Shown piece by piece: positions 28,149-36,718 of a stretch of DNA of 64,000 nt (position 1 is its first letter; every line of letters begins with the position of its first letter). Below the pieces are notes generated by a model that saw only the letters and a list, made by a program, of their open reading frames with translations, did no database searches and was not told where the DNA came from. The position numbers were made by a program, and so were the translations under genes. Origin of the DNA: Flavobacteriales bacterium (GTDB lineage: Bacteria > Bacteroidota > Bacteroidia > Flavobacteriales_F > PHOS-HE28); contig JAIOIH010000021.1 of the NCBI GenBank assembly GCA_019912395.1, positions 52,602 to 116,601 on the forward strand, in the 5' to 3' direction.

Positions 28149-28513
28149 AGGAAAGTTCTCAGGACTTCGTGAACGTAGTTGGCCTCCCAGATCACGATGA
28201 ACGCGATGTACATCAGGAACAGCATGTAGGGCATCAGGATCATGCTGCGGATATTGCGCCGCTCATCGCCCAGGTGCATGAAGCTCATCACGATGTAGGT
28301 GGCCTTTACCATGGTGAGGACGATGAAGGTCCATTTCACCCAATGCCAAGAGTCCGGCATCCACGTGGACCAGAACACGCCGAGGAGCACCTCGCATATG
28401 GTGATCACGGACAGCAGGACGGTGACAAAGAGAATTTTCTTGCGGATCACGCGCCCCTGCTCCTCGCTGTGGCCTGCGTTCAAGCTGTATTCGATGATGT
28501 CGTCGCGTTCCAT
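28145..28513 (-). CDS. cytochrome c oxidase subunit IV family protein
   Basis: 122 residues with three membrane helices; WHWVKWTFIVLTMVKATYIV and SFMHLGDERRNIR are the signature of the caa3-type subunit IV in Bacteroidota. It stabilises the oxidase complex in the inner membrane. It lies downstream of the two subunit III genes and is translationally coupled to SCO. Confidence 0.88.
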   Translation of the reverse strand: MERDDIIEYSLNAGHSEEQGRVIRKKILFVTVLLSVITICEVLLGVFWSTWMPDSWHWVKWTFIVLTMVKATYIVMSFMHLGDERRNIRSMILMPYMLFLMYIAFIVIWEANYVHEVLRTFL

Positions 28514-28581
28514 TTGATCCGCCGTAGCCCGGCGAAGGCGTTTAGTTGTGCATCTCGGCGAAACCCGGTGCTTTCAAGAGG

Positions 28582-29430
28582 TCAAACCAGATAGAAGAAC
28601 GTAAAGACGAACACCCAGACGAGGTCCACAAAGTGCCAATAGAGTCCGGCTTTTTCCACCATTTCATAATGTCCACGCCGGTGGAATATCCCTTTGATCA
28701 CCATGGTGAGCACCACGATGTTGAGCACCACTCCTGTAAAGACGTGGAAGCCGTGGAACCCGGTGATGAAGAAGAAGAAATTGGCATACGAAGTGGGGCC
28801 ATACTCGTTCTCGGTCATGTTCGCACCGCTGACCACGGAAATGGCGTTCTGATAGAGCTTGTAGGCCTCGGGACCTTTCACCACCTCCTCGGACTGTACG
28901 CTGCCAATGGTCATGGCGAAGGTGGCGGGGTCGATCGCTTCGTTGTGGTGCGGATTCTCCGTCAAGAAGGCCGTGCGTCCATCGGCCAAGGTGACCCGTG
29001 CATGGCTGCCATGGATGAAGTGGGACCACTCGAAGGCCTGTGAGCCCAGGAAGAAGGCCCCCCCGAGCACGGTGAGAAAGAGCCATTTGACCACCCCTTT
29101 CTTGTCCATCCGGTGTCCGGCTTCCACCGCAAGCACCATGGTTACCGAGCTGATGATGAGGATAAAGGTCATCAGGGCCACGTACATCAGCGGATAGCTA
29201 CCGCTGAGACCGGGGAATGAACTGAACACGACCTCTCCGATGGGCCATTCCATGCCGGGCATCAGCGAATGGCGTGCGAAGCCGTAGGACGCCAGCAGTC
29301 CGCTGAACGTCAGGGCATCGGAGACCAGAAAGAACCAGATCATCAACTTCCCGTAGCTCAAGCTGAACGGGGAGCGTCCGCCGCCCCAGAGGACCGCGTT
29401 GCTCATTGTTTTGGATGCTTCGCCTGACAT
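28582..29430 (-). CDS. cytochrome c oxidase subunit III (copy 2)
   Basis: 282 residues. Membrane helices carry KLMIWFFLVSDALTFSGL, GSQAFEWSHFIHG, ITGFHGFHVFTGVV and the C-terminal WHFVDLVWVFVFTFFYL, all typical of subunit III, including the His/Glu contacts. An outside loop of about 70 residues (positions about 145-215) separates helix groups and is longer than in the classic enzyme. It follows copy 1 by 22 bases. Confidence 0.92.
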   Translation of the reverse strand: MSGEASKTMSNAVLWGGGRSPFSLSYGKLMIWFFLVSDALTFSGLLASYGFARHSLMPGMEWPIGEVVFSSFPGLSGSYPLMYVALMTFILIISSVTMVLAVEAGHRMDKKGVVKWLFLTVLGGAFFLGSQAFEWSHFIHGSHARVTLADGRTAFLTENPHHNEAIDPATFAMTIGSVQSEEVVKGPEAYKLYQNAISVVSGANMTENEYGPTSYANFFFFITGFHGFHVFTGVVLNIVVLTMVIKGIFHRRGHYEMVEKAGLYWHFVDLVWVFVFTFFYLV

Positions 29431-29452
29431 GGAAAGGATTTCGTGGGCAATG

Positions 29453-30178
29453 TTAGTGAACGTACGCCAAGAACAAAAGCAAGTATACCCATAGTCCGGC
29501 TAAAAAGTGCCAGTAATAGGTTCCGGCCCACAGCCCTTGGTGGCTTTCCTTGCCGTATCGGCCCATCAGGGCCTTCACGGACATGATCATAAGTGCGATG
29601 AGCCCCCCGATGAGGTGCGCGAAGTGGGCGTAGGTGAGCACATAGAAGTAGGAACTGGCGGAGTTCATGCTCTCGGCCATCTCCGCGTTGAGCGGATGCT
29701 CGAAGCCGGAGTCCTCCGGCAAATAGTACAAGTCGCCTTTCTTCACCAGGGTCTCGCCCCGCCGTTCAATGGTGTAGTCCGTGCCGTACTCGGCATTCAC
29801 GCTTTTGAGGCGGGCCACCATGGCATGCCCATCTTCCAACAGATCACCCCAGCCCTTGACCTGACTGCCGGCGAAGCCGAGGCCCAAGGCCAATGTGAGC
29901 AGGATCCATGGAGCTACCGAGCGCTTGTGGTCCTTACGGGCCTGCATCAGTGCCAGGTGCATGGAGACACTGCTCACCACGATCAGCACCGTGCTCCACC
30001 AGAAAGGGGCAGGCAGGTTGAAGTTCACCCAGTAGTTGGAGCTGCCTTTGCTGACGATGTATGCACTGGTGAGTCCCGCGAAGAACATCACGATGGAGAA
30101 GAACAGGAGGTACGTGAGGTTCTTCTTGGCCCTCAACATGCGGTCCTTTTGTTCAGCCGTCAGTTCCGTGTCGCTCAT
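29453..30178 (-). CDS. cytochrome c oxidase subunit III (copy 1)
   Basis: 241 residues with helices NLTYLLFFSIVMFFAGLTSA, FWWSTVLIVVSSVSMHLAL, AHFAHLIGGLIALMIM and YYWHFLAGLWVYLLLFLAYV. It is a paralogue of the next gene with its own 60-residue charged loop between helices 4 and 5. Two adjacent subunit III genes are common in Bacteroidota oxidase clusters. It overlaps the heme O synthase stop by ATGA. Confidence 0.9.
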   Translation of the reverse strand: MSDTELTAEQKDRMLRAKKNLTYLLFFSIVMFFAGLTSAYIVSKGSSNYWVNFNLPAPFWWSTVLIVVSSVSMHLALMQARKDHKRSVAPWILLTLALGLGFAGSQVKGWGDLLEDGHAMVARLKSVNAEYGTDYTIERRGETLVKKGDLYYLPEDSGFEHPLNAEMAESMNSASSYFYVLTYAHFAHLIGGLIALMIMSVKALMGRYGKESHQGLWAGTYYWHFLAGLWVYLLLFLAYVH

Positions 30179-31071
30179 ATCTTATCCAGCACGTAGGCGA
30201 GTTGCACCACAGGTAGGTAAAGAAAGCTCGCGAACATCAACCGCCGGGCATCGGCCTTGTCCAGCGTGTGCATCAGGCGCAGCGCATGGAGCAGCATCCA
30301 GAGCCCCAAGAGGCAAGCGGTCAACGCAGCCCAGGGACCCGTGAGGCCGAACACCCATGGTAGCAGACCAACGAGGAGGGCGAAGAAGGTGTAGAGCACC
30401 ACCAGGAAGGCACTATAGCGATCTCGGCCGCCACGGGAGGGCAAAAGATGGTAACCAGCCTTGGCATAATCCTCGTGCAACAGCCAGGAGATGCTCCAGA
30501 AGTGGGGGAACTGCCACATGAACTGCATCGCGAAGAGCAGTCCGGGGCCGAGGCCGAAGGATCCGGTGGCGGCCACATAGCCGAGCATCGGTGGAAAGGC
30601 ACCGGGGAAGGCGCCCACGAACACCGCCCACGAGCTGAAGCGCTTCATGGGCGTATAGAGCGCCACGTACATGAACAAGGAGAGCAGCCCCAGGATACCG
30701 GTGAGCGGCCCGAAGGTGTTCCAGAGCACGAAGGTGCCGATGGCCCCGGCCGCCAAGGCGATGGTGATGGCCTCCGCCATGCTCATGGAACCCCGGACCA
30801 AGGGCCGTTGGCCGGTACGGTCCATCCGGCCATCCTGCTCGATCTCAATCACCTGATTGAGTGCGTTGGAAGCACCTGTCACCAGCAATCCGCCCAAGGT
30901 GAGCAACAAGGCGTTCACCACGTTGAAGCCACCGGCGGGCACGCCCATGCCGTAGCCCAATACCGCGCTTACCACCACCAGGGAGGCCAGTCGCAGCTTG
31001 AACAACGCTGCAAGGTCCTTCACCTTGGTCACCACACTGAGCCGTGCAGCGTATGCTCCCCGTGTTTCCAA
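30175..31071 (-). CDS. ctaB: protoheme IX farnesyltransferase (heme O synthase)
   Basis: 298 residues with about eight or nine membrane helices. The UbiA-family motif NALNQVIEIEQDGRMDRTGQ binds the polyprenyl diphosphate, and MQFMWQFPHFWSIS with EDYAKAGYHLLP marks the heme-specific second site. It makes heme O, the precursor of heme A for the oxidase. The start is TTG at 31071; a downstream GTG (before TKVKDLAAL) is an alternative. A TACTTTCG box followed by CCGCC lies 8 bases before the TTG and supports it. It is the first gene of the oxidase-assembly operon; subunits I and II are not in the window. Confidence 0.93.
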   Translation of the reverse strand: METRGAYAARLSVVTKVKDLAALFKLRLASLVVVSAVLGYGMGVPAGGFNVVNALLLTLGGLLVTGASNALNQVIEIEQDGRMDRTGQRPLVRGSMSMAEAITIALAAGAIGTFVLWNTFGPLTGILGLLSLFMYVALYTPMKRFSSWAVFVGAFPGAFPPMLGYVAATGSFGLGPGLLFAMQFMWQFPHFWSISWLLHEDYAKAGYHLLPSRGGRDRYSAFLVVLYTFFALLVGLLPWVFGLTGPWAALTACLLGLWMLLHALRLMHTLDKADARRLMFASFLYLPVVQLAYVLDKI

Positions 31072-31079
31072 ATCGGCGG

Positions 31080-31087
31080 CGAAAGTA
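31080..31087 (-). promoter_or_regulatory. -7 element TACTTTCG for the oxidase-assembly operon
   Basis: One mismatch to TAnnTTTG, followed by the CGCCGCC extension shared with the cysQ and NdpA-like promoters. It lies 8 bases before the TTG start of ctaB. Confidence 0.45.
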
Positions 31088-31156
31088 AGTCATGGCCCGT
31101 TCAAAACGGATCCCTGCCCCAAGCGAACGGGATGAACCTGCCGACCGGGGTCGCGG

Positions 31157-32749
31157 TCAGCGCACGGTCTGGAACGGATGCCGATCGCGGAAATGGGTGG
31201 AGATGCCCAAGCGCAAGTAGTTCGCCATGCGCGCGGGTGCATGGTCGGAGGTTTCCGAGCGGAAGGTCCACGCGAATTCCAGCATCAATCCGCTGCGGGA
31301 CTCCAGTAGCCGGGCCGCCCTGAACTCGTTCTGCACCACCGTGGCTTCCGAGGGGTCCCCGACCCGGAAGCCGTTGCTGCGGAGCGTGGTCCCGTCCGCG
31401 GAGAGCGGTCGTTCGGTGTCGGAGATGAAGATGTTATTGCCGTAGTTGCTGTTGATGTCGAAGGAGGTGTCCTGGCCCATGACCGTCCAACTGAGGATAT
31501 TGCTCACCATCCATGGGCCCTTGCGCCATTCACCCTGCACAAGGCCTTCCACGAATCCGCTTCCATAGGGGTGTGCCAGTGGTTGAGCATGGTGGGCGTA
31601 GTTCTGCCGGGGGTCCGAATGGGTGTACATGAAGGGTCGCACATAGTTCAGTTCACCGCGCAGCATCACCCCTTTCATCCCAAAGGCATCGTGCGCCACA
31701 CCACCCACCTGCACCCCCTGCTTGTTCCCGTACCAGCCGTCCCCTGCCCGCACATGGTTCAGCAGGAACTCGTCCAGGATCACCTGGGAATAAAGTTGCG
31801 TCCTCCGGCCCACCTTCACGTTCAACACTGCTCCGAGCAGGGCATTGTCCGGCGAGCCCAGCCCGTATTCCACAGGCCGGTAGAAGATCACCGGGTTCAC
31901 ATAGGACAGATCGAATCCACGCGGATATTTCGGGTCATTGTCCTGCCACACGATCGCTTCAAAAAGGCCGACGTTCACTCGCTTGGAGATGTTCCAACTG
32001 AGGTAGTGCATGCTGGTGAACTTCTTCGCGAAGCGAGTGGAGTCCTCGGGGATGCCTTGGATGTCGTCCATCAAGGTATAGAGGTTCACATAGCGGATGT
32101 GCCAAGCGGTGGTGGTGATCTTGAAGTACGGATAGCTGTACGCCTCATCGCTGAGCAGGAGCGAGCGGTATCCCTCGCCGAAGAAGTTGCGGCCCTTGCC
32201 CAGGGTGAAGTGGAAATAGTCCCCCGCCTTGTAGTCGGCGTGGGCGTTCCAGTCGTAGTGCATGATGCTTTCCCCGGAACGGTGTGCAAAACCCTCCCCT
32301 GGGGTAACACCCGTGGCGTAGCTCCAGCGGTCCAAGTAACTTGGCAGGGTTTCCGACCATGCCCGCGCGTCCACCCCGAAGGTCAATCGCGGCGTAGCGT
32401 TCCATTCCAGCCAGCCTCCGGCACCTGCACGGTATTTCGCCATCTCGCTCTGGTTGAGCGAGGCACCGGCCAAGGCATCGATCAAGGGGCCTCCATGCCA
32501 GCGATGCGAGGGGTCGGTGATGCGCCCCAGCCAGGGCTTCCAGGCCACGGGCACGAGGGTGTCGGCACCCGGCAAGGCGACCAGGTCTTCGCGGAAGAAG
32601 GGACGAAGGGCACTGTGTGCGGCCGCATCGGAGCGATGCATCAGCGCGGTCCACGGCGCGTCGACCACGCGGCTCAATGGCAGAATGCCTTGCTGTGCAA
32701 GAACGGAGGTGGGCACCAGGAGCGCCATCAGGCACAAGCCCTTGGTCAT
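31157..32749 (-). CDS. Wzi/RemB-like outer-membrane beta-barrel protein (A)
   Basis: 530 residues with a signal peptide ending in VLAQ. Alternating aromatic strands fill the length, and the family landmark GKGRNFFGEGYRSLLLSD is present (residues about 185-200), followed by YPYFKI. The same landmark occurs in the paralogue two genes away. Wzi of Escherichia coli is an outer-membrane lectin that holds capsule on the surface; RemB of Flavobacterium johnsoniae is a gliding-associated relative. Inference: it anchors or helps export a surface polysaccharide. It is coupled by ATGA to the WecA-like gene. Confidence 0.8.
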   Translation of the reverse strand: MTKGLCLMALLVPTSVLAQQGILPLSRVVDAPWTALMHRSDAAAHSALRPFFREDLVALPGADTLVPVAWKPWLGRITDPSHRWHGGPLIDALAGASLNQSEMAKYRAGAGGWLEWNATPRLTFGVDARAWSETLPSYLDRWSYATGVTPGEGFAHRSGESIMHYDWNAHADYKAGDYFHFTLGKGRNFFGEGYRSLLLSDEAYSYPYFKITTTAWHIRYVNLYTLMDDIQGIPEDSTRFAKKFTSMHYLSWNISKRVNVGLFEAIVWQDNDPKYPRGFDLSYVNPVIFYRPVEYGLGSPDNALLGAVLNVKVGRRTQLYSQVILDEFLLNHVRAGDGWYGNKQGVQVGGVAHDAFGMKGVMLRGELNYVRPFMYTHSDPRQNYAHHAQPLAHPYGSGFVEGLVQGEWRKGPWMVSNILSWTVMGQDTSFDINSNYGNNIFISDTERPLSADGTTLRSNGFRVGDPSEATVVQNEFRAARLLESRSGLMLEFAWTFRSETSDHAPARMANYLRLGISTHFRDRHPFQTVR

Positions 32750-33864
32750 TCCTTGTCCCGTTTGCGGAATGCGAAGGGTACCATGGCCAGGCCGAAGGCA
32801 GCGATACCCAGCAGGAGCAGTCCCTTGTTGGGGAGCACATCGCGCGTGGTGAGGCTCAACAGGATGATGATGATCGCATAACCGTAGAGGACCAGCACCG
32901 TACCGCGATGGCCCAGGCCCAGCGCCAGCAGCCGGTGGTGGATGTGGTTCTTGTCCGCCAGGAAAGGGGAGGTGCCGCGTGCCATGCGGACCACGAACAC
33001 GCGGAAGGTGTCCACCAGGGGGAAGGCGATCACGGACATGGCGAAGAGGGGAGTGGGCACCGTGCGCAGCCAGGCGGGCAGGCGCGAAATATCATGGTCC
33101 ACCACCCGCATGGCGAGCACGCTGAGGATGGCGCCGATGATCAAGGAGCCGCTATCCCCCATGAAAATGCGGGCCGGATGGGTGTTGAAGATCAGGAAGC
33201 CCACCAGCGAACCCGCCAAGGTGAAGGCCAGCAGGGCCAAGGCCACATCACCGGCCCAGTAGAGCCAGATGCCATAGGCCGTAGCGCTGATCAGGCCGAT
33301 GCCCCCGGCCAGGCCGTCCACCCCGTCGATCAGGTTGAAGGCGTTCACCAGCACGATGTAGGTAAAGAAGGAGAATGCGATACTGGCCTCGTGAGGAAGT
33401 GCGTACAGTCCGAGAATGCCATGCATATCCCGAATGCGAATGTCGCCCATGATCACCAGGATATAGGCCACGACGAAATGGCCCACGAGCTTTTTCACCG
33501 GTGAAAAGCCGATGATATCGTCCTTCACGCCGATGAAGAAGAGCAGTACCATGGCGGCGATCACGATCTTGAAGTCGCCATAGGCCCTGCCCATTTCCAG
33601 GTAGAGCAGCTTGAAATCGGCCAAAGAGCCCTCCAGACCTGATTGGGCTTGGGGAAACCACAAGCTGTAGCTGAAGATGATGGCGGCGAAAATGATGATG
33701 CCGCCGATGGTGGGCACGCTGCGGCTGTGGAGCTTGCGGCCTTCACCGGGCTCGTCCACCAAGTGTTTCATGCGGGCCACCTTGATGAGGCTGGGCATGG
33801 TGAAGAGCACCACGAAGAACGCGGTGAGGAATCCCATCAGCAATATGTAGCCGTGCTCTTTCAC
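32746..33864 (-). CDS. polyprenyl-phosphate sugar-1-phosphate transferase (WecA/TagO/MraY-like)
   Basis: 372 residues with about eleven membrane helices. Family motifs appear in order: DEPGEGRKLHSRSVPTIGG, DDIIGFSPVKKL (the DDxxG pair), NLIDGVDGLAGG, FMGDSGSLIIG and the cytoplasmic loop HIHHRLLALG. It moves GlcNAc-1-P or a related sugar phosphate to undecaprenyl phosphate, starting a glycan chain. It lacks MraY-specific features and lies outside a murein cluster, so O-antigen, capsule or exopolysaccharide initiation is likely. Both neighbours in the operon are Wzi-like proteins. Confidence 0.9.
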   Translation of the reverse strand: MKEHGYILLMGFLTAFFVVLFTMPSLIKVARMKHLVDEPGEGRKLHSRSVPTIGGIIIFAAIIFSYSLWFPQAQSGLEGSLADFKLLYLEMGRAYGDFKIVIAAMVLLFFIGVKDDIIGFSPVKKLVGHFVVAYILVIMGDIRIRDMHGILGLYALPHEASIAFSFFTYIVLVNAFNLIDGVDGLAGGIGLISATAYGIWLYWAGDVALALLAFTLAGSLVGFLIFNTHPARIFMGDSGSLIIGAILSVLAMRVVDHDISRLPAWLRTVPTPLFAMSVIAFPLVDTFRVFVVRMARGTSPFLADKNHIHHRLLALGLGHRGTVLVLYGYAIIIILLSLTTRDVLPNKGLLLLGIAAFGLAMVPFAFRKRDKE

Positions 33865-33879
33865 CGTAATCCTGCTTGG

Positions 33880-35460
33880 TCAAATATCGTAGTAGCGGTT
33901 GAACAGGCCCGTATGCCACACGATATAGAGGTAGCCGCTGTCGCGTCCAATGGTTCCCGGGTCCACATCGCGCGTGCTGTAGCCCAAGGTGATCTGCATG
34001 TTGGTCATCTGGTTCATCCGCCAGGAAGCGTTCACGCCGGCAAAGAGACGTTGCCTTTCCTCGCCCGTGATGCTGGTCTGTTTGTCCGGTCCGAAAATAT
34101 CGCCGCCGGGCACCTCCACCATGGCATATCCGTACAGGTGCTTCACCAAGCTCAGCTCGCCTTGGAACCAGAACCGCTGCTTGATGCCATAATCGGCCCG
34201 CACCACCAGCTCGGTGTAGCCCGTGCCGATCGGTGATGCCAGCGGTTGGTTGTCATGGGTCCAGCTCATGCGGGCGTTGGGTTTCGTGTAGGCGAACGGG
34301 GTGGCCTCATTGAATTCCGCCAGCAGGTGCAGGTCCCGGCGGATGATATCGAACCACTGCATGCCGAGCTGCCAGGCGTAGCGGTTCCTGTCCGGGTCGG
34401 TCAGTGCGAATTGCCCGTATGCAAATGCCTTGTCGGTGATCTTGTACTTGGCGTCCAGGCCGAGCAACTGGGTGTTCGCTCCGTTGAAGCCGTTCACCAC
34501 CGTGTTCAGTCCGATCACCGGGTTCAGTTGCATGGCATTGAAGGCGAGCACTCCGTTCGCACCGATGTTCTTCCACATCGTGCCCTCGAAAAGCCCCAAC
34601 TGCAGCCGACCGATATTGGCGCTGAGGTGCAGGAAGGTGGCCCGTTTCCAATAGAAGAGTGATTCGCCGGCCTCCCCCGTGGGCAACCGGTTCGCCTCGC
34701 CCACCAGTTGCAGCTTTGCGAAGATGGCCGTGTATTGGAAACGCTTGTTGTTGGTGAGGGTGCTGAACTTCACATAGGGATAGGGCGTGGTATTGTCGCT
34801 GAGCAGCACCGAGCGGTAGCCATTGCCCACAAAGTGCCGTCCTTGGCCCAGTTGGGCATTGATCCAGGGCCGTGGCGACCAGCTCACATTGCCCGTTGCC
34901 CATGCAAAGTCCAGTCCCCGCTGGTTGAACGACTTGATGCGCCCCTGCCCCGGCACCACGCCATAGACCTGCGAGTATTGGAACAGGTATCCAGGCAGCA
35001 CGGCCTGGTTCTCATAAAAGGAGCTCTGGAACGAAACCGTGGGACCCAGGTCCGCAGCAATGTGGAAGCCCCGCCCATTGTGCTGCATGAAGGCGTTGTC
35101 GGAGTAATCGCTGCCCTCGCGGTAGTCGTGTCCCAGCTCGAATTGGAACGCGGGATCGATGGTCAGTTTGAAGCCGCCATCCTTCACCTTGATCAGATGC
35201 TCCTTGAACAGCTTTTCGGTGATCCAGTAGTACTGGCGGGAACTGTCCGGCCGGAAGCCCATCACATTCTTGAGGTCAGCACGGCTCTGGATGATGGGCC
35301 GCATGCCCGTGTGCATGGTGCTGCTCTTCTCCGCCCCGTTCCGGTCGATGTCGTAGTAGATATCCCGGTTCAGCGGAATGTCGTTCTGCTGCGCAACGGC
35401 GAGCAGCGCGGACACGGCTGCGCCAAGGGCTGAGAATAGGCGGGGGCAACGATGAAGCAT
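33880..35460 (-). CDS. Wzi/RemB-like outer-membrane beta-barrel protein (B)
   Basis: 526 residues with an N-terminal signal (ALLAVAQ). GQGRHFVGNGYRSVLLSD, then YPYVKFST, is the counterpart of the landmark in paralogue A; the rest is also beta-barrel-like and ends in FNRYYDI. It is the first gene of the B-WecA-A block, 15 bases ahead of the transferase gene. Function is inferred to be in surface-polysaccharide attachment or in gliding like RemB. Confidence 0.8.
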   Translation of the reverse strand: MLHRCPRLFSALGAAVSALLAVAQQNDIPLNRDIYYDIDRNGAEKSSTMHTGMRPIIQSRADLKNVMGFRPDSSRQYYWITEKLFKEHLIKVKDGGFKLTIDPAFQFELGHDYREGSDYSDNAFMQHNGRGFHIAADLGPTVSFQSSFYENQAVLPGYLFQYSQVYGVVPGQGRIKSFNQRGLDFAWATGNVSWSPRPWINAQLGQGRHFVGNGYRSVLLSDNTTPYPYVKFSTLTNNKRFQYTAIFAKLQLVGEANRLPTGEAGESLFYWKRATFLHLSANIGRLQLGLFEGTMWKNIGANGVLAFNAMQLNPVIGLNTVVNGFNGANTQLLGLDAKYKITDKAFAYGQFALTDPDRNRYAWQLGMQWFDIIRRDLHLLAEFNEATPFAYTKPNARMSWTHDNQPLASPIGTGYTELVVRADYGIKQRFWFQGELSLVKHLYGYAMVEVPGGDIFGPDKQTSITGEERQRLFAGVNASWRMNQMTNMQITLGYSTRDVDPGTIGRDSGYLYIVWHTGLFNRYYDI

Positions 35461-35669
35461 TCCTTTCCGGACCGGGGCCGAAGTTAGAGGAAGGCCATCG
35501 GACGAAGGAGGTGGCGATGAAAGGCCACTTGTTCAGTTGCTTATCACAGAAGATGTTTCCCGATCAGGCCATGGCCATTGAGCCGGGGAAGTTGGAACTT
35601 GCGGAGTGTGGCACTCCTCCCTTGAAAGGGGTGGAGTGAATGATACCTTTGGCTTGCATTTCCAGTACC
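35461..35669. other. 209-bp divergent intergenic region with clustered half-sites
   Basis: The first 140 bp show nothing I can name. The last 70 bp hold three copies of the hexamer GGAGTG/CACTCC and the promoter listed next. Confidence 0.5.
35603..35651 (+). promoter_or_regulatory. promoter with dyad operator for the type A cargo gene
   Basis: The -7 box TACCTTTG (35644-35651) and -33 TTG (35622-35624) are separated by 19 bases, a textbook Bacteroidota promoter. The TTG sits in the centre of an inverted repeat, CACTCC-T-CCC ... GGG-G-TGGAGTG (35612-35638, 9 of 10 pairs). A third half-site GGAGTG at 35603-35608 pairs equally with the middle CACTCC. The arrangement suggests a repressor or activator site over the -33 region. 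Confidence 0.6.
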
Positions 35670-36623
35670 ATGCGAGCGCGATCATTTTCACAAGACGGAT
35701 GGAAGGTCATAGGCATGGCGATGTTGTTGGGTGCAATGAACACCAGTGCGCAGATCCCGGATTATTTCGGGCAGCAACAGATGTGGACCATATACCAATC
35801 CGCCTCCTGTGCGAACGTGCAATGCTATTGCGTCTGGGAGTCCACGCTATACGTTGACCAGGATACAATGATCGGCCCGTCTATGTACAAGCGCATGGGG
35901 AAAAGGGGCATTCAATATGAAGGAGCGATAGGAGTGCCGGACCCTATGAACCCGTGTAATTCACAGGTCCTGCAATTTGACGGGACATACGCCTGCCTAC
36001 GGCAGTCCAATGACAGTGTGTTCGCTGTTTTTCCCTATCGACAGGGTGAAGTCCTTTTTGTCAGTTACGATCTGCAGGTCGGTGATGCGCTTGGTCCGTA
36101 CTGCCCCGGTTGCGTGGTGGACTCCGTCGATACGACGATCATGAACGGTGATGCTCATCGTCGCTTCCATACATCAGCGCCAGGCGGCCCCGGGATGTTG
36201 ATCGAAGGGATCGTGAATATCCGGAATTTCGGATCAGTCCCGTTAGGGGGGGAGTTCGATTGGGTATTTGGACCAAATGAGGTGGTTTGCTTCGCGGAGA
36301 ACGGTTCCACCGTATGGACGAACCCGAATTGGTCAGGCGGTGGTTGCAATTATTTCATGGATCTCGGGGTAGGTAACCTGCCTGACAATACGCTCAGCGT
36401 TACGGTCCATCCCAATCCGGCGAACGAGGTCATTACCATCGCTGTCGCCGACCCGGTCCAATACACCGTGACACTTCGCGATATATCGGGCAAGCAATTG
36501 TTCCACGAGCTGAACGCGGTGCGGATCGATGTCGGCCAGCTGTCCGCAGGGACCTATTTGATCGAGGTGCGTGACTTGAAAGATCAGCACGTGTTCCGTG
36601 ACAAGGTGGTGGTGGCGCGCTGA
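35670..36623 (+). CDS. secreted protein with T9SS type A sorting domain
   Basis: 317 residues from ATG 35670; the ATG at 35640 lies upstream of the -7 box and is ruled out. A signal peptide ends in NTSAQ. The middle (about 200 residues) is beta-rich with several Cys and matches no family I know. The last 75 residues are a type A sorting domain: VTVHPNPANEVITI, VTLRDISGKQLF and LSAGTYLIEVRD. Inference: exported by the T9SS and attached or released. The codon pattern and lower GC of the middle part differ slightly from neighbours. It is monocistronic and convergent with fcl. Confidence 0.82.
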   Translation: MRARSFSQDGWKVIGMAMLLGAMNTSAQIPDYFGQQQMWTIYQSASCANVQCYCVWESTLYVDQDTMIGPSMYKRMGKRGIQYEGAIGVPDPMNPCNSQVLQFDGTYACLRQSNDSVFAVFPYRQGEVLFVSYDLQVGDALGPYCPGCVVDSVDTTIMNGDAHRRFHTSAPGGPGMLIEGIVNIRNFGSVPLGGEFDWVFGPNEVVCFAENGSTVWTNPNWSGGGCNYFMDLGVGNLPDNTLSVTVHPNPANEVITIAVADPVQYTVTLRDISGKQLFHELNAVRIDVGQLSAGTYLIEVRDLKDQHVFRDKVVVAR

Positions 36624-36718
36624 CCGGGGAGCGGACAAGAGCTACCGCACAAGCATTCGAGCGCCCCTAGGGCCCTCTTCGAGAGACCGCTGAGGGAGCT
36701 TTGTATGCATTACGGTGA

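Noticed and set aside
36624..36718. Terminator between the type A cargo gene and fcl
   Set aside because: CCCTC/GAGGG can pair only over a 15-base loop and no T-run follows; not convincing.
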